Shown piece by piece: positions 25,646 through 34,767 of a DNA stretch of 64,000 nt (the stretch's first letter is position 1; each line of letters starts with the position of its first letter). The position numbers and the translations under genes were made by a program. Source of the DNA: an uncultured beta proteobacterium. Its GTDB lineage: Bacteria; Pseudomonadota; Gammaproteobacteria; Burkholderiales; Burkholderiaceae_C. The stretch lies in NCBI GenBank assembly GCA_903869595.1, contig CAIPZV010000006.1, positions 1 to 64,000 on the forward strand, given 5' to 3'. The notes under the pieces were generated by a model. That model had not been told where the DNA came from. It saw only the letters and a list, made by a program, of their open reading frames with translations, and searched no databases.

Positions 25646-28486
25646 ATGAACACCCACCACAAGCTTTTCACCATGCGTTCAACCGCAGTGGCCGCCCATT
25701 GCGCCCTAGCGACCCTGGCCCTGCTGTGCGCCGCCGACCGCGCGCTGGCCCAGGACCTGACGGTTGCCGAATTAACCCAGCCGGTCAGTACGCTAGAAAT
25801 CGGCATACGCGCCGTGGACACGCCTTCCTATAAATTTGGCGAATACAACGGATTGCAAAAATCCGGGAGCAGTGCCACCTTGGGTCTTGATCTGCGCGGC
25901 GGCTCGGCCTATGACAGCGGAGGAGTGCAGCGCTATCGCATCTACGGTCAGGATCTAGGCTTGGAGACACGCAGCCTGAACGTGGAAACTAGCGAGCAGG
26001 GACGCTTTCGGTTCAACTTTGGCTACGACGAATTGCTGCGCAATCGTTCGGACAGCTACCAAACGCCCTTACAGGGCGCGGGTACCAACACCTTGACGCT
26101 GCCGTCGAACTGGGTCGTGCCAGTACAGCGAAATATCAACCCGAATGCCACTACAGCGCCCATTCCAGGCATCAATGTTTTGACACTCGATCCTGCATTC
26201 ATTGCTAACGACAGTGTTTACCGATTCAACAATGCATCCAACGTCTATGCAGTGGGTAGCCCTTCGGCGGTGTATGCGCCAACCCCAGGGCAGATCACTG
26301 CCATGCAGGCTGCGGCGGCTATAGACAACGCCGCTTTTGCACACGTCAACCTAGCGACCAAGCGAACCCGCGCGGACGCTGGCTTGGGCGTGGAAATCGA
26401 CGACCATTGGGGCATAGTGGCGAACGCCCGGCAGGAGTTCAAAAAAGGCCTCAAACCCATGAGCACCATTTCGCGCAATTACGGCGGTGATATTGCCATG
26501 GTGATCCCCGACCTCATTGACACCCGCACCGACCAGTTTGATGTGACGGTTAACTACCGTGATGCCAATAGCTTCTTCAGTGCAACTTACTACAGCTCCA
26601 ACTTCAGCAACAACGTCAAGACTATGTCCTGGGATAACTGGGCTACCGACCACACCGTCAATCAGATGGGTAGCGCACCAGGCAACCAGTTTTCGCAACT
26701 TAGCCTGACCGGTGGTTACGACCTGACACCTAAAACCAAATTGGTACTCAGCGCAGCCTATGGGCGCAGCACGCAGGATGAGGCTTACGTATTCACGGAT
26801 GTGGGCAAGGCGTTTGAGTTGGGCTCGGGCTTGCCGCAGGCCTCCTTGGGTGGCTTGGTGGTGAGTCGCTCCTTTAGCGCCAAGATCAACGACAAGACCA
26901 GCAAAGACCTTACTCTCACCGCTGCCTATAAATTCGATGACCGGGATAACCAAACCGCCGTCAACACCTATATTTTTTATGATCCGGGAGAAACCAAAGC
27001 CGGAACATCGCTCTTTAACTCCAGCGCCCATCTGAGTTGGACGCCGACCGGGGGCGCCGTGGGCGCGGCGGCCAATTTCAATGCCAACCGGCCTTACAGC
27101 AAGCGCAACAACCAAGCCAACTTCGATGCGGACTACAAGTTGAACGCGGCCAATGCCATCAAACTCGGGTTTGATTTGCAAAAAACCGACCGCTATTGCA
27201 ATGGCACCTGGATCGATTGCGCGGATGCCGCCAGTACGCTGGAAAAGACCTTGCGCACAGAAATCCGCAGCAATTTGAACGAGGACCTGAACGCCAAATT
27301 GGGTTATGCCTTCTCCGCACGTACCGTGGACAGCTACAACCCCAATGCTTTTCTAGCCCTGGTGCCAATGGCTAATCAGATACCTTCCAACGCTCCCAGC
27401 AACGTGACCCTAAGCGCCTATCAAGCCATGGTGGCGCTCGGGTTGACGGGCAATGGTGCTTGGATGGGCTATCCCAGCACGGCACAGTTGGCCGCGATGA
27501 CGCCGGCACAGCGTTATTATTTCAGCGGCAACTCGGCCACTAGCCTTACGAATGCAGCGGGTGGCACCAGTGCATTGGCGCAAGCCTTTTACGGTAACGT
27601 AAACCGCATCAGCGAACTGGCTGGTATGCGCCGCTTTAATATGGCCGATCGCGACCGCAACAAGTTGCGTTCATCGCTCAATTGGCAGGCCAGTGAGCGC
27701 TTCTCGCTACAAGGCGGGATCGATTACAACGACGACAATTTTGCCAATTCGCAATATGGCCTGAACAATGCCAAATCTGCGGCAGTCAATTTGGATGGTA
27801 TGTATGCTGCCAGCGAAAACACCAGCTTTGGCTTTTTCGTCAGCAGCGAGGATCAGCGCTCCAAAAATTCCGGGAACTCGCTGGCCACCAACAATGCAGG
27901 CATCGGACTTAACGCCTACGTCGGCCAGGCCGGCAATGTCGCCATTGTCGGCAACGGGGCATGCGGTATGGTCAACGGCACCGCGCTGAACACCATTGCT
28001 TTGCGTAACCAATACAACCGGGTGGACCCATGCAACGAATGGTCGGCCGATACGCGCGATCATGTAGATACCGTGGGTCTGAATTACAAGCAAAAAGGTT
28101 TGTTCTCAGGCAAGTTGGATGTCACTGCTGAAGTGGTTTATTCCAAAGCACGCTCAGACATCGCGGTAGCGGGCGGTTCTTATGTCAACAACCCTGCCTC
28201 TGTCGCCGGTAGTCCTATTGGCACCGTTGCAGCCTTTTATATCGCAGCAACACCATTCCCCACAGTGACTTCCAATACGGTTGAGCTCAAACTGCAGGGT
28301 AAATACACCATCGATAAAGCCTCGGCACTGCGCTTGGCCTACACCTATGCACAAACCAAAGTAGTGGACTGGTCTTTTGACAGCATGCAGACCGGTGCTA
28401 CCGGTTCGGGCTTTCTGCCCAGTAACGAACTCGCGCCTGACTACACGGTGCAGACGGTTGGTGTTAGCTACGTTTACACCTTTTAA
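25646..28486 (+). CDS. Outer-membrane beta-barrel porin of the MtrB/PioB/MtoB family
   Basis: 946 residues from ATG 25646, with signal peptide ending RALAQ. The mature protein is Asn/Tyr/Ser-rich with alternating strand pattern throughout, and ends VSYVYTF, an aromatic-terminated outer-membrane assembly signal. It begins right after the decaheme gene, the standard pairing in mtrAB/mtoAB/pioAB. It is longer than Shewanella MtrB (about 700 residues) and lacks a CxxC near the mature N-terminus; the five cysteines fall in loops (DRYCNGTWIDC, GNGACG, VDPCNEW). It would sheathe the decaheme cytochrome. Confidence 0.92.
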   Translation: MNTHHKLFTMRSTAVAAHCALATLALLCAADRALAQDLTVAELTQPVSTLEIGIRAVDTPSYKFGEYNGLQKSGSSATLGLDLRGGSAYDSGGVQRYRIYGQDLGLETRSLNVETSEQGRFRFNFGYDELLRNRSDSYQTPLQGAGTNTLTLPSNWVVPVQRNINPNATTAPIPGINVLTLDPAFIANDSVYRFNNASNVYAVGSPSAVYAPTPGQITAMQAAAAIDNAAFAHVNLATKRTRADAGLGVEIDDHWGIVANARQEFKKGLKPMSTISRNYGGDIAMVIPDLIDTRTDQFDVTVNYRDANSFFSATYYSSNFSNNVKTMSWDNWATDHTVNQMGSAPGNQFSQLSLTGGYDLTPKTKLVLSAAYGRSTQDEAYVFTDVGKAFELGSGLPQASLGGLVVSRSFSAKINDKTSKDLTLTAAYKFDDRDNQTAVNTYIFYDPGETKAGTSLFNSSAHLSWTPTGGAVGAAANFNANRPYSKRNNQANFDADYKLNAANAIKLGFDLQKTDRYCNGTWIDCADAASTLEKTLRTEIRSNLNEDLNAKLGYAFSARTVDSYNPNAFLALVPMANQIPSNAPSNVTLSAYQAMVALGLTGNGAWMGYPSTAQLAAMTPAQRYYFSGNSATSLTNAAGGTSALAQAFYGNVNRISELAGMRRFNMADRDRNKLRSSLNWQASERFSLQGGIDYNDDNFANSQYGLNNAKSAAVNLDGMYAASENTSFGFFVSSEDQRSKNSGNSLATNNAGIGLNAYVGQAGNVAIVGNGACGMVNGTALNTIALRNQYNRVDPCNEWSADTRDHVDTVGLNYKQKGLFSGKLDVTAEVVYSKARSDIAVAGGSYVNNPASVAGSPIGTVAAFYIAATPFPTVTSNTVELKLQGKYTIDKASALRLAYTYAQTKVVDWSFDSMQTGATGSGFLPSNELAPDYTVQTVGVSYVYTF

Positions 28487-28567
28487 ACCAAATTTCACCC
28501 TAGAGGGCGCGCCGCTGAACCGTGATCGGGTCGGCGGCGTGCGCAATCCAACTTCAGGAGACAGTCT

Positions 28568-29161
28568 ATGGAACAGACAAGCGGCATCTTTGCGCGGTGG
28601 TGGAAGGTGCTGAGCCGGCCCAGCACCCGCTATTCGCTTTTGGCCATTTCTTTTGTCGGCTTCATCGCCGGCATCATCTTCTGGGGCGGCTTCAATACCG
28701 CCATGGAGGCCACCAATACCTTGGAGTTTTGCACCACCTGCCACGAAATGCGGGATAACGTGTACCAGGAATACAAGGAAACCATTCACTTTTCCAACCG
28801 CACCGGGGTGCGGGCGGTGTGCTCGGACTGCCATGTACCCAAGGACTGGACCCATAAAATCATCCGCAAGGCCCAGGCCAGTGGCGAGGTATGGGGTAAG
28901 CTTACCGGTACCATCGACACCAAGGAAAAATTCGAGGCCAAACGCATGGAGCTGGCGACCCATGAATGGGACCGCATGAAAGGCAATGGCTCCCGCGAAT
29001 GCCGCAATTGCCACAGTTTTGAGTCCATGAGCCCCGATTTACAAAAACAAACCCCCTACAAAAAGCATATGAAGGCCAAAGAAGAGGGTAAAACCTGCAT
29101 CGACTGCCACAAGGGAATCGCCCACCACCTGCCCAAGGAATACGTGGATCCTGATGAATAA
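28568..29161 (+). CDS. NapC/NirT-family tetraheme quinol dehydrogenase (CymA-like)
   Basis: 197 residues: one N-terminal membrane helix (SLLAISFVGFIAGIIFWGG), then four CxxCH sites (FCTTCHEM, CSDCHV, CRNCHS, CIDCHK) in a periplasmic domain. The first, followed by Met (CHEM), is the NapC/NrfH/CymA quinol-site heme. It exchanges electrons between the quinone pool and periplasmic cytochromes. AGGAG ribosome-binding site. It completes a monoheme-decaheme-barrel-tetraheme set and is followed 12 bp later by ccmA. Confidence 0.94.
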   Translation: MEQTSGIFARWWKVLSRPSTRYSLLAISFVGFIAGIIFWGGFNTAMEATNTLEFCTTCHEMRDNVYQEYKETIHFSNRTGVRAVCSDCHVPKDWTHKIIRKAQASGEVWGKLTGTIDTKEKFEAKRMELATHEWDRMKGNGSRECRNCHSFESMSPDLQKQTPYKKHMKAKEEGKTCIDCHKGIAHHLPKEYVDPDE

Positions 29162-29172
29162 ATTGCGCGTGC

Positions 29173-29787
29173 ATGCTGTCTGTCGCTGAGCTTTCTTGTG
29201 TTCGCGCAGACCACACCCTGTTTAGCGGGGTGGGTTTTGACTTGGCGCCCGGCGAGTGTCTGCACCTCGAAGGCGGCAACGGCGTGGGCAAGACAAGCTT
29301 GTTGCGCATCCTGGCCGGTTTCTCACCGGCAGCGCAGGGCCAGGTGCGCTGGCAGGGCAAATTACTGGGCAGCAGCGCGTGCCGCCTGAGCCAAGATTTG
29401 CTCTACCTGGGCCACCAACTGGCCCTTAAAGAAGAGCTCAATGCCGTAGAAAACCTGCAAGCTGGTGCCGCCATTGCCGGCACGCCGGTCAGCCGCGAAG
29501 CGGCCTTAGGCGCCTTGCAGCGTTTGGGCCTGGGCAGTCGTGCAACGCTGCCGGTGCGGGTGCTGTCACAGGGGCAAAAGCGGCGCGTGGCACTGGCCCG
29601 GCTGGTGATACAGACGCAGCCACTGTGGTTGCTGGACGAACCCTTTGTGGCGCTGGATGGTCCGGCACAGCAATGGGTCGTAAGTTTCATTGAAGCCCAT
29701 CTGGCGCGCGGCGGCATGGTCTTATTTACCAGCCACCAGCCGGTGGATATCGGAGGGCGGAGCCGCAGCTACCGCCTGGGCGCATGA
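29173..29787 (+). CDS. ccmA: Cytochrome c maturation ABC transporter ATPase
   Basis: 204 residues. Walker A GGNGVGKTSLLRI, signature LSQGQKRRVALARL and Walker B LWLLDEPFVALD are intact. With CcmB it powers release of heme-loaded CcmE from CcmC. ccmB overlaps by 4 bp. Placed directly after the tetraheme cytochrome gene, so expression may be linked to the electron-transfer operon. Confidence 0.96.
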   Translation: MLSVAELSCVRADHTLFSGVGFDLAPGECLHLEGGNGVGKTSLLRILAGFSPAAQGQVRWQGKLLGSSACRLSQDLLYLGHQLALKEELNAVENLQAGAAIAGTPVSREAALGALQRLGLGSRATLPVRVLSQGQKRRVALARLVIQTQPLWLLDEPFVALDGPAQQWVVSFIEAHLARGGMVLFTSHQPVDIGGRSRSYRLGA

Positions 29788-30449
29788 GCGCGTTTATGGC
29801 TGTCTTGCAGCGCGACCTGCGGCTGGCGCTGCGGCGCAAAAGCGAGGTGCTGACGGCGGTGTTCTTTTTTGTAGTGGTAGCCACCTTGTTTCCGCTGGCC
29901 ATTGGGCCTGAGCCGGACACCCTGCGCAAGATCGCGCCGGGCATATTGTGGGTAGGGGCAATGCTGGCCAGTTTATTGTCGCTCGGTAGATTGTTTGCGC
30001 CTGATTACCAAGACGGTTCGCTAGAGCAAATGGCTTTGTCGCAAGCGCCGCTGCCGGTGCTGGTGGCGGCCAAGGTGACGGCGCACTGGCTGCTCTCGGG
30101 CCTGCCGCTGACGCTGCTCTCGCCGCTGTTGGCGCTGCAATTTGGCTTGGATGCGCCGACCATGGGCGTCTTGCTCTTGTCCCTGCTGGTGGGCACGCCT
30201 TTGCTCTCGTTTATCGGGGCCGTGGGTGCCGCCCTCACGCTGGGGGTCCGCGGTGGTGAGGTCTTGTTGTCGCTGCTGGTGCTGCCTCTGTATATTCCGG
30301 CACTGGTGTTTGGTTCAGGCGCGGTAGAGGCCCAGCTCAGCGGGCTGGAGTATGGTGCGCAGATGTCGATATTGATGGCCATGCTGTTGCTGGCCGGTTT
30401 TTTCGGGCCTTGGGCCTGTGCCCTGGCTTTGCGCATAGCGCTTGAGTAA
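29784..30449 (+). CDS. ccmB: Cytochrome c maturation ABC transporter permease CcmB
   Basis: 221-residue hydrophobic protein with six predicted membrane helices, starting MSAFMAVLQRDLRLALRRKSE, the conserved CcmB opening, and containing GILWVGAMLASLLSLGRLF and the DGSLEQMALS segment. Partner of CcmA. Its stop codon abuts the ccmC ATG. Confidence 0.95.
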   Translation: MSAFMAVLQRDLRLALRRKSEVLTAVFFFVVVATLFPLAIGPEPDTLRKIAPGILWVGAMLASLLSLGRLFAPDYQDGSLEQMALSQAPLPVLVAAKVTAHWLLSGLPLTLLSPLLALQFGLDAPTMGVLLLSLLVGTPLLSFIGAVGAALTLGVRGGEVLLSLLVLPLYIPALVFGSGAVEAQLSGLEYGAQMSILMAMLLLAGFFGPWACALALRIALE

Positions 30450-31190
30450 ATGGAACATTTAAGAATTCGCTGGTTTCAATGGGCTGCACCGCAGTCTTTT
30501 TATCCGCTTGCCGGCAGGCTCTGGCCTTGGTTTGCGGCCTTGGCGGCTGCCTTGGCGCTTGCGGGCCTGTACCTGGGCTTTTTTGTCGCGCCCACGGACT
30601 TTCAGCAGGGCGAGGGCTACCGCATTATTTTTGTCCACGTGCCCGCGTCCTGGATGTCCATGGTGATTTACCTGGCCATGGCGTTTTGGGCTTTTCTGGG
30701 CTTTACTTTTAATACACGTATATCGGGCATGATGACCCAGGCCCTGGCACCAACCGGCGCCATGTTCACCTTTTTGTCCTTGTGGACCGGCGCGCTCTGG
30801 GGTAAACCAATGTGGGGCACCTGGTGGGTGTGGGATGCGCGGCTGACCTCCGAATTAATTTTGTTCTTTTTGTATATGGGCTACATCGCCCTGACCAGTG
30901 CCATCGATGACCCGCGCCGCGCCGACCGTGCGGGTGGCCTGCTGGCTTTGGTAGGCGCGGTGAACGTGCCGATTATTTATTTCTCGGTGAAGTGGTGGAA
31001 CACTTTGCACCAGGGCGCTTCGATTTCGGTGACCAAGGGTTCGACCATGGCACAGACCATGTTGTGGGCCATGTTGCTCATGGCCTTGGCCTTTTGGGCC
31101 TATAGCATTGCCATGGCTTTGTACCGGGTGCGCGGAATTATTTTGCAACGCGAGCGCCACACGCGCTGGGTGCGGGAGGTGGTCGCATGA
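30450..31190 (+). CDS. ccmC: Heme-handling protein CcmC
   Basis: 246-residue six-helix inner-membrane protein. The periplasmic tryptophan-rich WWD motif WGTWWVWDARLTSELILF and flanking histidines (IFVHVPASW, WWNTLHQG) position heme for covalent attachment to CcmE. Normal length; overlaps ccmD by 4 bp. Confidence 0.96.
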   Translation: MEHLRIRWFQWAAPQSFYPLAGRLWPWFAALAAALALAGLYLGFFVAPTDFQQGEGYRIIFVHVPASWMSMVIYLAMAFWAFLGFTFNTRISGMMTQALAPTGAMFTFLSLWTGALWGKPMWGTWWVWDARLTSELILFFLYMGYIALTSAIDDPRRADRAGGLLALVGAVNVPIIYFSVKWWNTLHQGASISVTKGSTMAQTMLWAMLLMALAFWAYSIAMALYRVRGIILQRERHTRWVREVVA

Positions 31191-31375
31191 TCTGGGAAAG
31201 TTGGGATGCGTTTTGGGCAATGGGCGGCTATGGCCTGTATGTTTGGGGCTCGTATGCGGTGGTGCTGATATGCTTGTTTCTAGAAATCGTGCTCGCGCGT
31301 GCCGGGCATAGCGCAAGCATGCAAACCGTACGTGAATTATCGGAACAGGAAACCGCGCATGACGCCACGCCGTAA
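31187..31375 (+). CDS. ccmD: Heme exporter subunit CcmD
   Basis: 62-residue single-span membrane protein: [25 protein letters not shown], then a charged cytosolic tail. This matches CcmD, which stabilises CcmC-CcmE and aids release of holo-CcmE. Identified mainly by place between ccmC and ccmE plus the typical WxSYxV membrane helix. Its 3' end overlaps ccmE by 17 bp. Confidence 0.9.
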   Translation: MIWESWDAFWAMGGYGLYVWGSYAVVLICLFLEIVLARAGHSASMQTVRELSEQETAHDATP

Positions 31376-31814
31376 ACGCTTTGCCATCGCCTTGGGCATT
31401 CTTGCCGTAGTGGGTGGCGCCACCGCATTGGTGCTTAATGCGTTTCAGAGCAATCTGGTGTTTTTCTTTTCGCCTTCGCAAATCGTGGCCAAAGAAGCGC
31501 CGGTGGGTCGCACCTTTCGCCTCGGTGGCTTAGTCGTTGCGGGCAGCGTGCAGCGCGAAGGCGTGGCAGTGCGCTTTGAAGTGACCGATACCGCCACCAC
31601 GGTGCCGGTGCAGTTCTCGGGCATCCTGCCCGATTTGTTCAAAGAAGGAAAAGGCGTGGTGGCTCAGGGCAAGCTGGAAAACGGCGTATTCCAAGCCAAA
31701 GAAGTGCTGGCCAAGCACGACGAAAACTATATGCCGCCCGAAGCCGCCGAGGCTTTGAAAAATGCAGCCAAGAGCAACGCAAAAACCGCCACCTCGGTGG
31801 TCACGAGCCCCTGA
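31359..31814 (+). CDS. ccmE: Heme chaperone CcmE
   Basis: 151 residues from ATG 31359 ([16 protein letters not shown]): an N-terminal anchor, then an OB-fold periplasmic domain ([39 protein letters not shown]). The heme-attachment histidine is in [12 protein letters not shown]. Normal for the histidine-type CcmE of proteobacteria. Overlaps ccmD; followed by ccmF 2 bp later. Confidence 0.96.
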   Translation: MTPRRKRFAIALGILAVVGGATALVLNAFQSNLVFFFSPSQIVAKEAPVGRTFRLGGLVVAGSVQREGVAVRFEVTDTATTVPVQFSGILPDLFKEGKGVVAQGKLENGVFQAKEVLAKHDENYMPPEAAEALKNAAKSNAKTATSVVTSP

Positions 31815-31816
31815 CT

Positions 31817-33766
31817 ATGACCCCTGAAATCGGACACTTTTCACTTTGGCTCGCACTGGGCCTGGCGCTCGTGCTGGGTAGTGTGCCCTTGGTCGGCGCG
31901 CAGACCGGGCGCGCGGACTTTATGGCGCTGGCGCGCCCGCTGTCTTATTTGCTATTTTTCTTTGTAGCGCTTGCCTTTGGCTGCCTGGTGGCCTCCTTTG
32001 TGGGCCATGACTTTTCGGTGCGCTATGTGGCTACGCACTCCAATACCGCTTTGCCCTTGCAGTACCGCATTGCTGGTGTCTGGGGTGGGCACGAGGGCTC
32101 ATTGCTCTTGTGGGTGCAGATGCTGGCCCTTTGGACGGTGGCCGTGGCCGCCTTCAGCCGTCATTTGCCGGCTGCGGTGGCGGCGCGTATTTTGGCGGTC
32201 ATGGGTATGGTGGCCGTGGGCTTTTTGCTCTTTATGCTGCTCACCTCCAACCCCTTTGTGCGCTTGTTCCCGGTGCCGTCTGAGGGTATGGACCTCAATC
32301 CCTTGTTGCAAGACCCAGGCATGGTGATCTACCCGCCCATGCTGTATATGGGCTACGTTGGGTTTTCGGTGGCCTTTGCTTTTGCTATAGCGGCCTTGAT
32401 TGGCGGTACCTTGGACGCTACCTGGGCGCGCTGGACCCGGCCTTGGACCACGGTGGCCTGGATGTTTTTGACCATCGGCATTGCGCTGGGCAGCGCCTGG
32501 GCCTATTACGAGCTGGGCTGGGGCGGTTGGTGGTTTTGGGACCCGGTGGAAAACGCCTCGCTCATGCCATGGCTTTTGGGCACGGCTTTAATCCACTCGC
32601 TGGCGGTCACGGAAAAGCGCAACAGCTTTAAGTCCTGGACGGTGTTGTTGGCCATTTTGGCGTTTGCGTTTTCGCTGCTCGGAACTTTCTTGGTGCGCTC
32701 GGGAGTGCTGTCCTCGGTACATGCTTTTGCTACCGATCCGGCCCGCGGCCAGTTCATTTTGGCCTTTTTGGCGGTGGTATTGGGGGGTTCTTTTTCGCTG
32801 TATGCCTGGCGCGCACCGCAGGTCGGCATCGGTAAGCGCTTTGGCTTGTGGTCTAAAGAATCGGCCTTGCTGGGTAACAACGTCTTATTGGTGGTAGCGG
32901 CCCTGGCGGTGATGCTGGGCACCTTGTATCCGCTGGTGATCGACGCCTTGGGCATGGGCAAGATTTCGGTGGGCCCGCCCTATTTCGATGCGGTGTTTAT
33001 GCCGCTGATGGCGCCAGCCGTTTTTCTCATGGGAATTGGGCCGCTGGCGCGCTGGAAAAACGCCGAGTTACCGGCCCTGGCTATGCGCTTGCGCTGGGCT
33101 GCGGCCGTGGCCATTGCCGGTGCCCTTATCACCGGCGCGCTGGCCGGTGAAGTCCGCTTGGTATCCACGCTGGGTCTGGTCATGGCCTATTGGATAGTGG
33201 GCTCGGTAGCTACTGACTTGTGGGGACGCGTCCATCCTCAAGGAATGGATTGGGCGAATGCGCCTGCCCGTTTGCGCCAAATTCCGCTTGCGTTGGCGGG
33301 CATGATGGTGGCGCACTTGGGTATCGCGGTGTTTTGTATCGGCGTGGTTATGGTTAAAACCTACGAGGTCGAGAGCGATGTCAAGATGCTTATTGGCGAT
33401 AGCACCACGGTGCGCGGCTACACCTTCACATTGGACGGCATCAAAGAATTGCAAGGCCCCAACTATGTGGCGGCGCAAGGCCAGATGCGCGTCACGCGCG
33501 ATGGCCGTCTGGTCGCGAACTTGCGCCCGGAAAAGCGCATCTACCGGGTGCAGCAAAACCCCATGACCGAGGCGGCGATTGATTCCGGCCTGACTCGCGA
33601 TTTGTATGTGTCGCTGGGCGAGCAGGTCCAAGGCGGCGCATGGATTGTGCGGGTCTATGTCAAGCCCTTTATCGACTGGATTTGGTTTGGTTGCCTGTTC
33701 ATGGCGCTGGGTGGTTTGCTGGCTGTCAGCGACAGGCGTTACCGCCGTGCGGTGGTGGCCGAGTGA
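31817..33766 (+). CDS. ccmF: Cytochrome c heme lyase subunit CcmF
   Basis: 649-residue polytopic inner-membrane protein. WWD motif WGGWWFWDPVENASLMPW, the early loop GVWGGHEGSLLLWV and the PPMLYMGYVGFSVAFAFA helix are CcmF signatures. Takes heme from CcmE and ligates it to apocytochromes with CcmH. Its TGA overlaps the ccmG ATG (TGATG). Confidence 0.97.
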   Translation: MTPEIGHFSLWLALGLALVLGSVPLVGAQTGRADFMALARPLSYLLFFFVALAFGCLVASFVGHDFSVRYVATHSNTALPLQYRIAGVWGGHEGSLLLWVQMLALWTVAVAAFSRHLPAAVAARILAVMGMVAVGFLLFMLLTSNPFVRLFPVPSEGMDLNPLLQDPGMVIYPPMLYMGYVGFSVAFAFAIAALIGGTLDATWARWTRPWTTVAWMFLTIGIALGSAWAYYELGWGGWWFWDPVENASLMPWLLGTALIHSLAVTEKRNSFKSWTVLLAILAFAFSLLGTFLVRSGVLSSVHAFATDPARGQFILAFLAVVLGGSFSLYAWRAPQVGIGKRFGLWSKESALLGNNVLLVVAALAVMLGTLYPLVIDALGMGKISVGPPYFDAVFMPLMAPAVFLMGIGPLARWKNAELPALAMRLRWAAAVAIAGALITGALAGEVRLVSTLGLVMAYWIVGSVATDLWGRVHPQGMDWANAPARLRQIPLALAGMMVAHLGIAVFCIGVVMVKTYEVESDVKMLIGDSTTVRGYTFTLDGIKELQGPNYVAAQGQMRVTRDGRLVANLRPEKRIYRVQQNPMTEAAIDSGLTRDLYVSLGEQVQGGAWIVRVYVKPFIDWIWFGCLFMALGGLLAVSDRRYRRAVVAE

Positions 33767-34296
33767 TGAAGCACGTACGTTATCTGGTGCCCATGGGCAT
33801 CTTGTTGGTTTTGTTGTATTTTCTGCGTGCCGGTCTGAGCCTCAATCCCAAAGAAGTGCCTTCGCCTTTGATTGGCAAACCAGCGCCCGAGTTTTCTTTG
33901 CCCCGCCTGGACCAGCCCGAGCAGCGCATCAGCCGCGCCGATATGGTCGGCCAGGTGTGGGTGCTCAATGTCTGGGCTTCGTGGTGCGTGGCTTGCCGCC
34001 AGGAGCATCCGCTGCTGGTGCAATATGCCAAACAATCCAAAGTGCCCATCTATGGCCTCAATTACAAAGACGAGCGCGCGGCGGGCATGAAATGGCTGGC
34101 CGATTTCGGCAACCCCTACACCGCGTCAATTTCTGACCGCGACGGGCGCGTGGGCATCGATTTTGGTGTCTATGGCGTGCCAGAAACCTTTGTCATCGAC
34201 CGCGAAGGCATCATCCGTTACAAGCAAATCGGCCCGCTCACGCCCGAGGTGCTGCGCGACACGATTGAACCCTTGCTCAAACAACTCAATAGCTGA
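33766..34296 (+). CDS. ccmG: Thiol-disulfide oxidoreductase CcmG/DsbE
   Basis: 176 residues: N-terminal membrane anchor (VPMGILLVLLYFLRAG) and a periplasmic thioredoxin fold with active site WASWCVACRQEHP and cis-proline loop YGVPETFVID. Reduces apocytochrome CxxCH cysteines before heme attachment. The active-site dipeptide is VA rather than the VP or EP of enterobacterial forms. Starts on the ccmF stop. Confidence 0.95.
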   Translation: MKHVRYLVPMGILLVLLYFLRAGLSLNPKEVPSPLIGKPAPEFSLPRLDQPEQRISRADMVGQVWVLNVWASWCVACRQEHPLLVQYAKQSKVPIYGLNYKDERAAGMKWLADFGNPYTASISDRDGRVGIDFGVYGVPETFVIDREGIIRYKQIGPLTPEVLRDTIEPLLKQLNS

Positions 34297-34297
34297 T

Positions 34298-34759
34298 ATG
34301 CGCACACTGCTTAGCCGCTTTGGCATCCACATCGCATTGGCGCTGGCTTGCGGCTGCACCTTGGCTGCCGAGGCCTTACCCGCCAGCGACAACCCGGCCC
34401 TGGAAGCGCGGGTCATGAAAATTTCCAGCGAACTGCGCTGCCTGGTCTGCCAAAACGAAACAATTGCCGCCTCGCATGCCGACCTGGCCGTGGACTTGCG
34501 TCGCCAGGTGCGCGAAATGCTGCAAAACGGCCAGAATGAGCAGCAGGTGGTCGACTACATGACCGCTCGCTATGGCGACTTTGTGCTCTACCGCCCGCCC
34601 TTCAAAGCGCTGACTGCGTTGCTCTGGATCGGGCCGGCGGTCATGGTCGTAGTGGGCCTGGGCACGCTGTTTGTAGTCTTGCGCCGGCGCAGCCGCTTGG
34701 CTGACGAGGCCTTCGAAGCCGACGACAAGGACGTGTCGCACGACCCCCATCTTTCCTGA
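34298..34759 (+). CDS. ccmH: Cytochrome c maturation protein CcmH
   Basis: 153 residues: signal peptide ending LAAEA, then the thiol-redox motif ELRCLVCQNETIAASHADLA (RCxxCQ), a three-helix bundle and a C-terminal membrane helix (LWIGPAVMVVVGLGTLFVVL). Works with CcmG and CcmF. This is the short CcmH; the TPR part is the separate ccmI next door. Confidence 0.95.
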   Translation: MRTLLSRFGIHIALALACGCTLAAEALPASDNPALEARVMKISSELRCLVCQNETIAASHADLAVDLRRQVREMLQNGQNEQQVVDYMTARYGDFVLYRPPFKALTALLWIGPAVMVVVGLGTLFVVLRRRSRLADEAFEADDKDVSHDPHLS

Positions 34760-34767
34760 GAGACACC

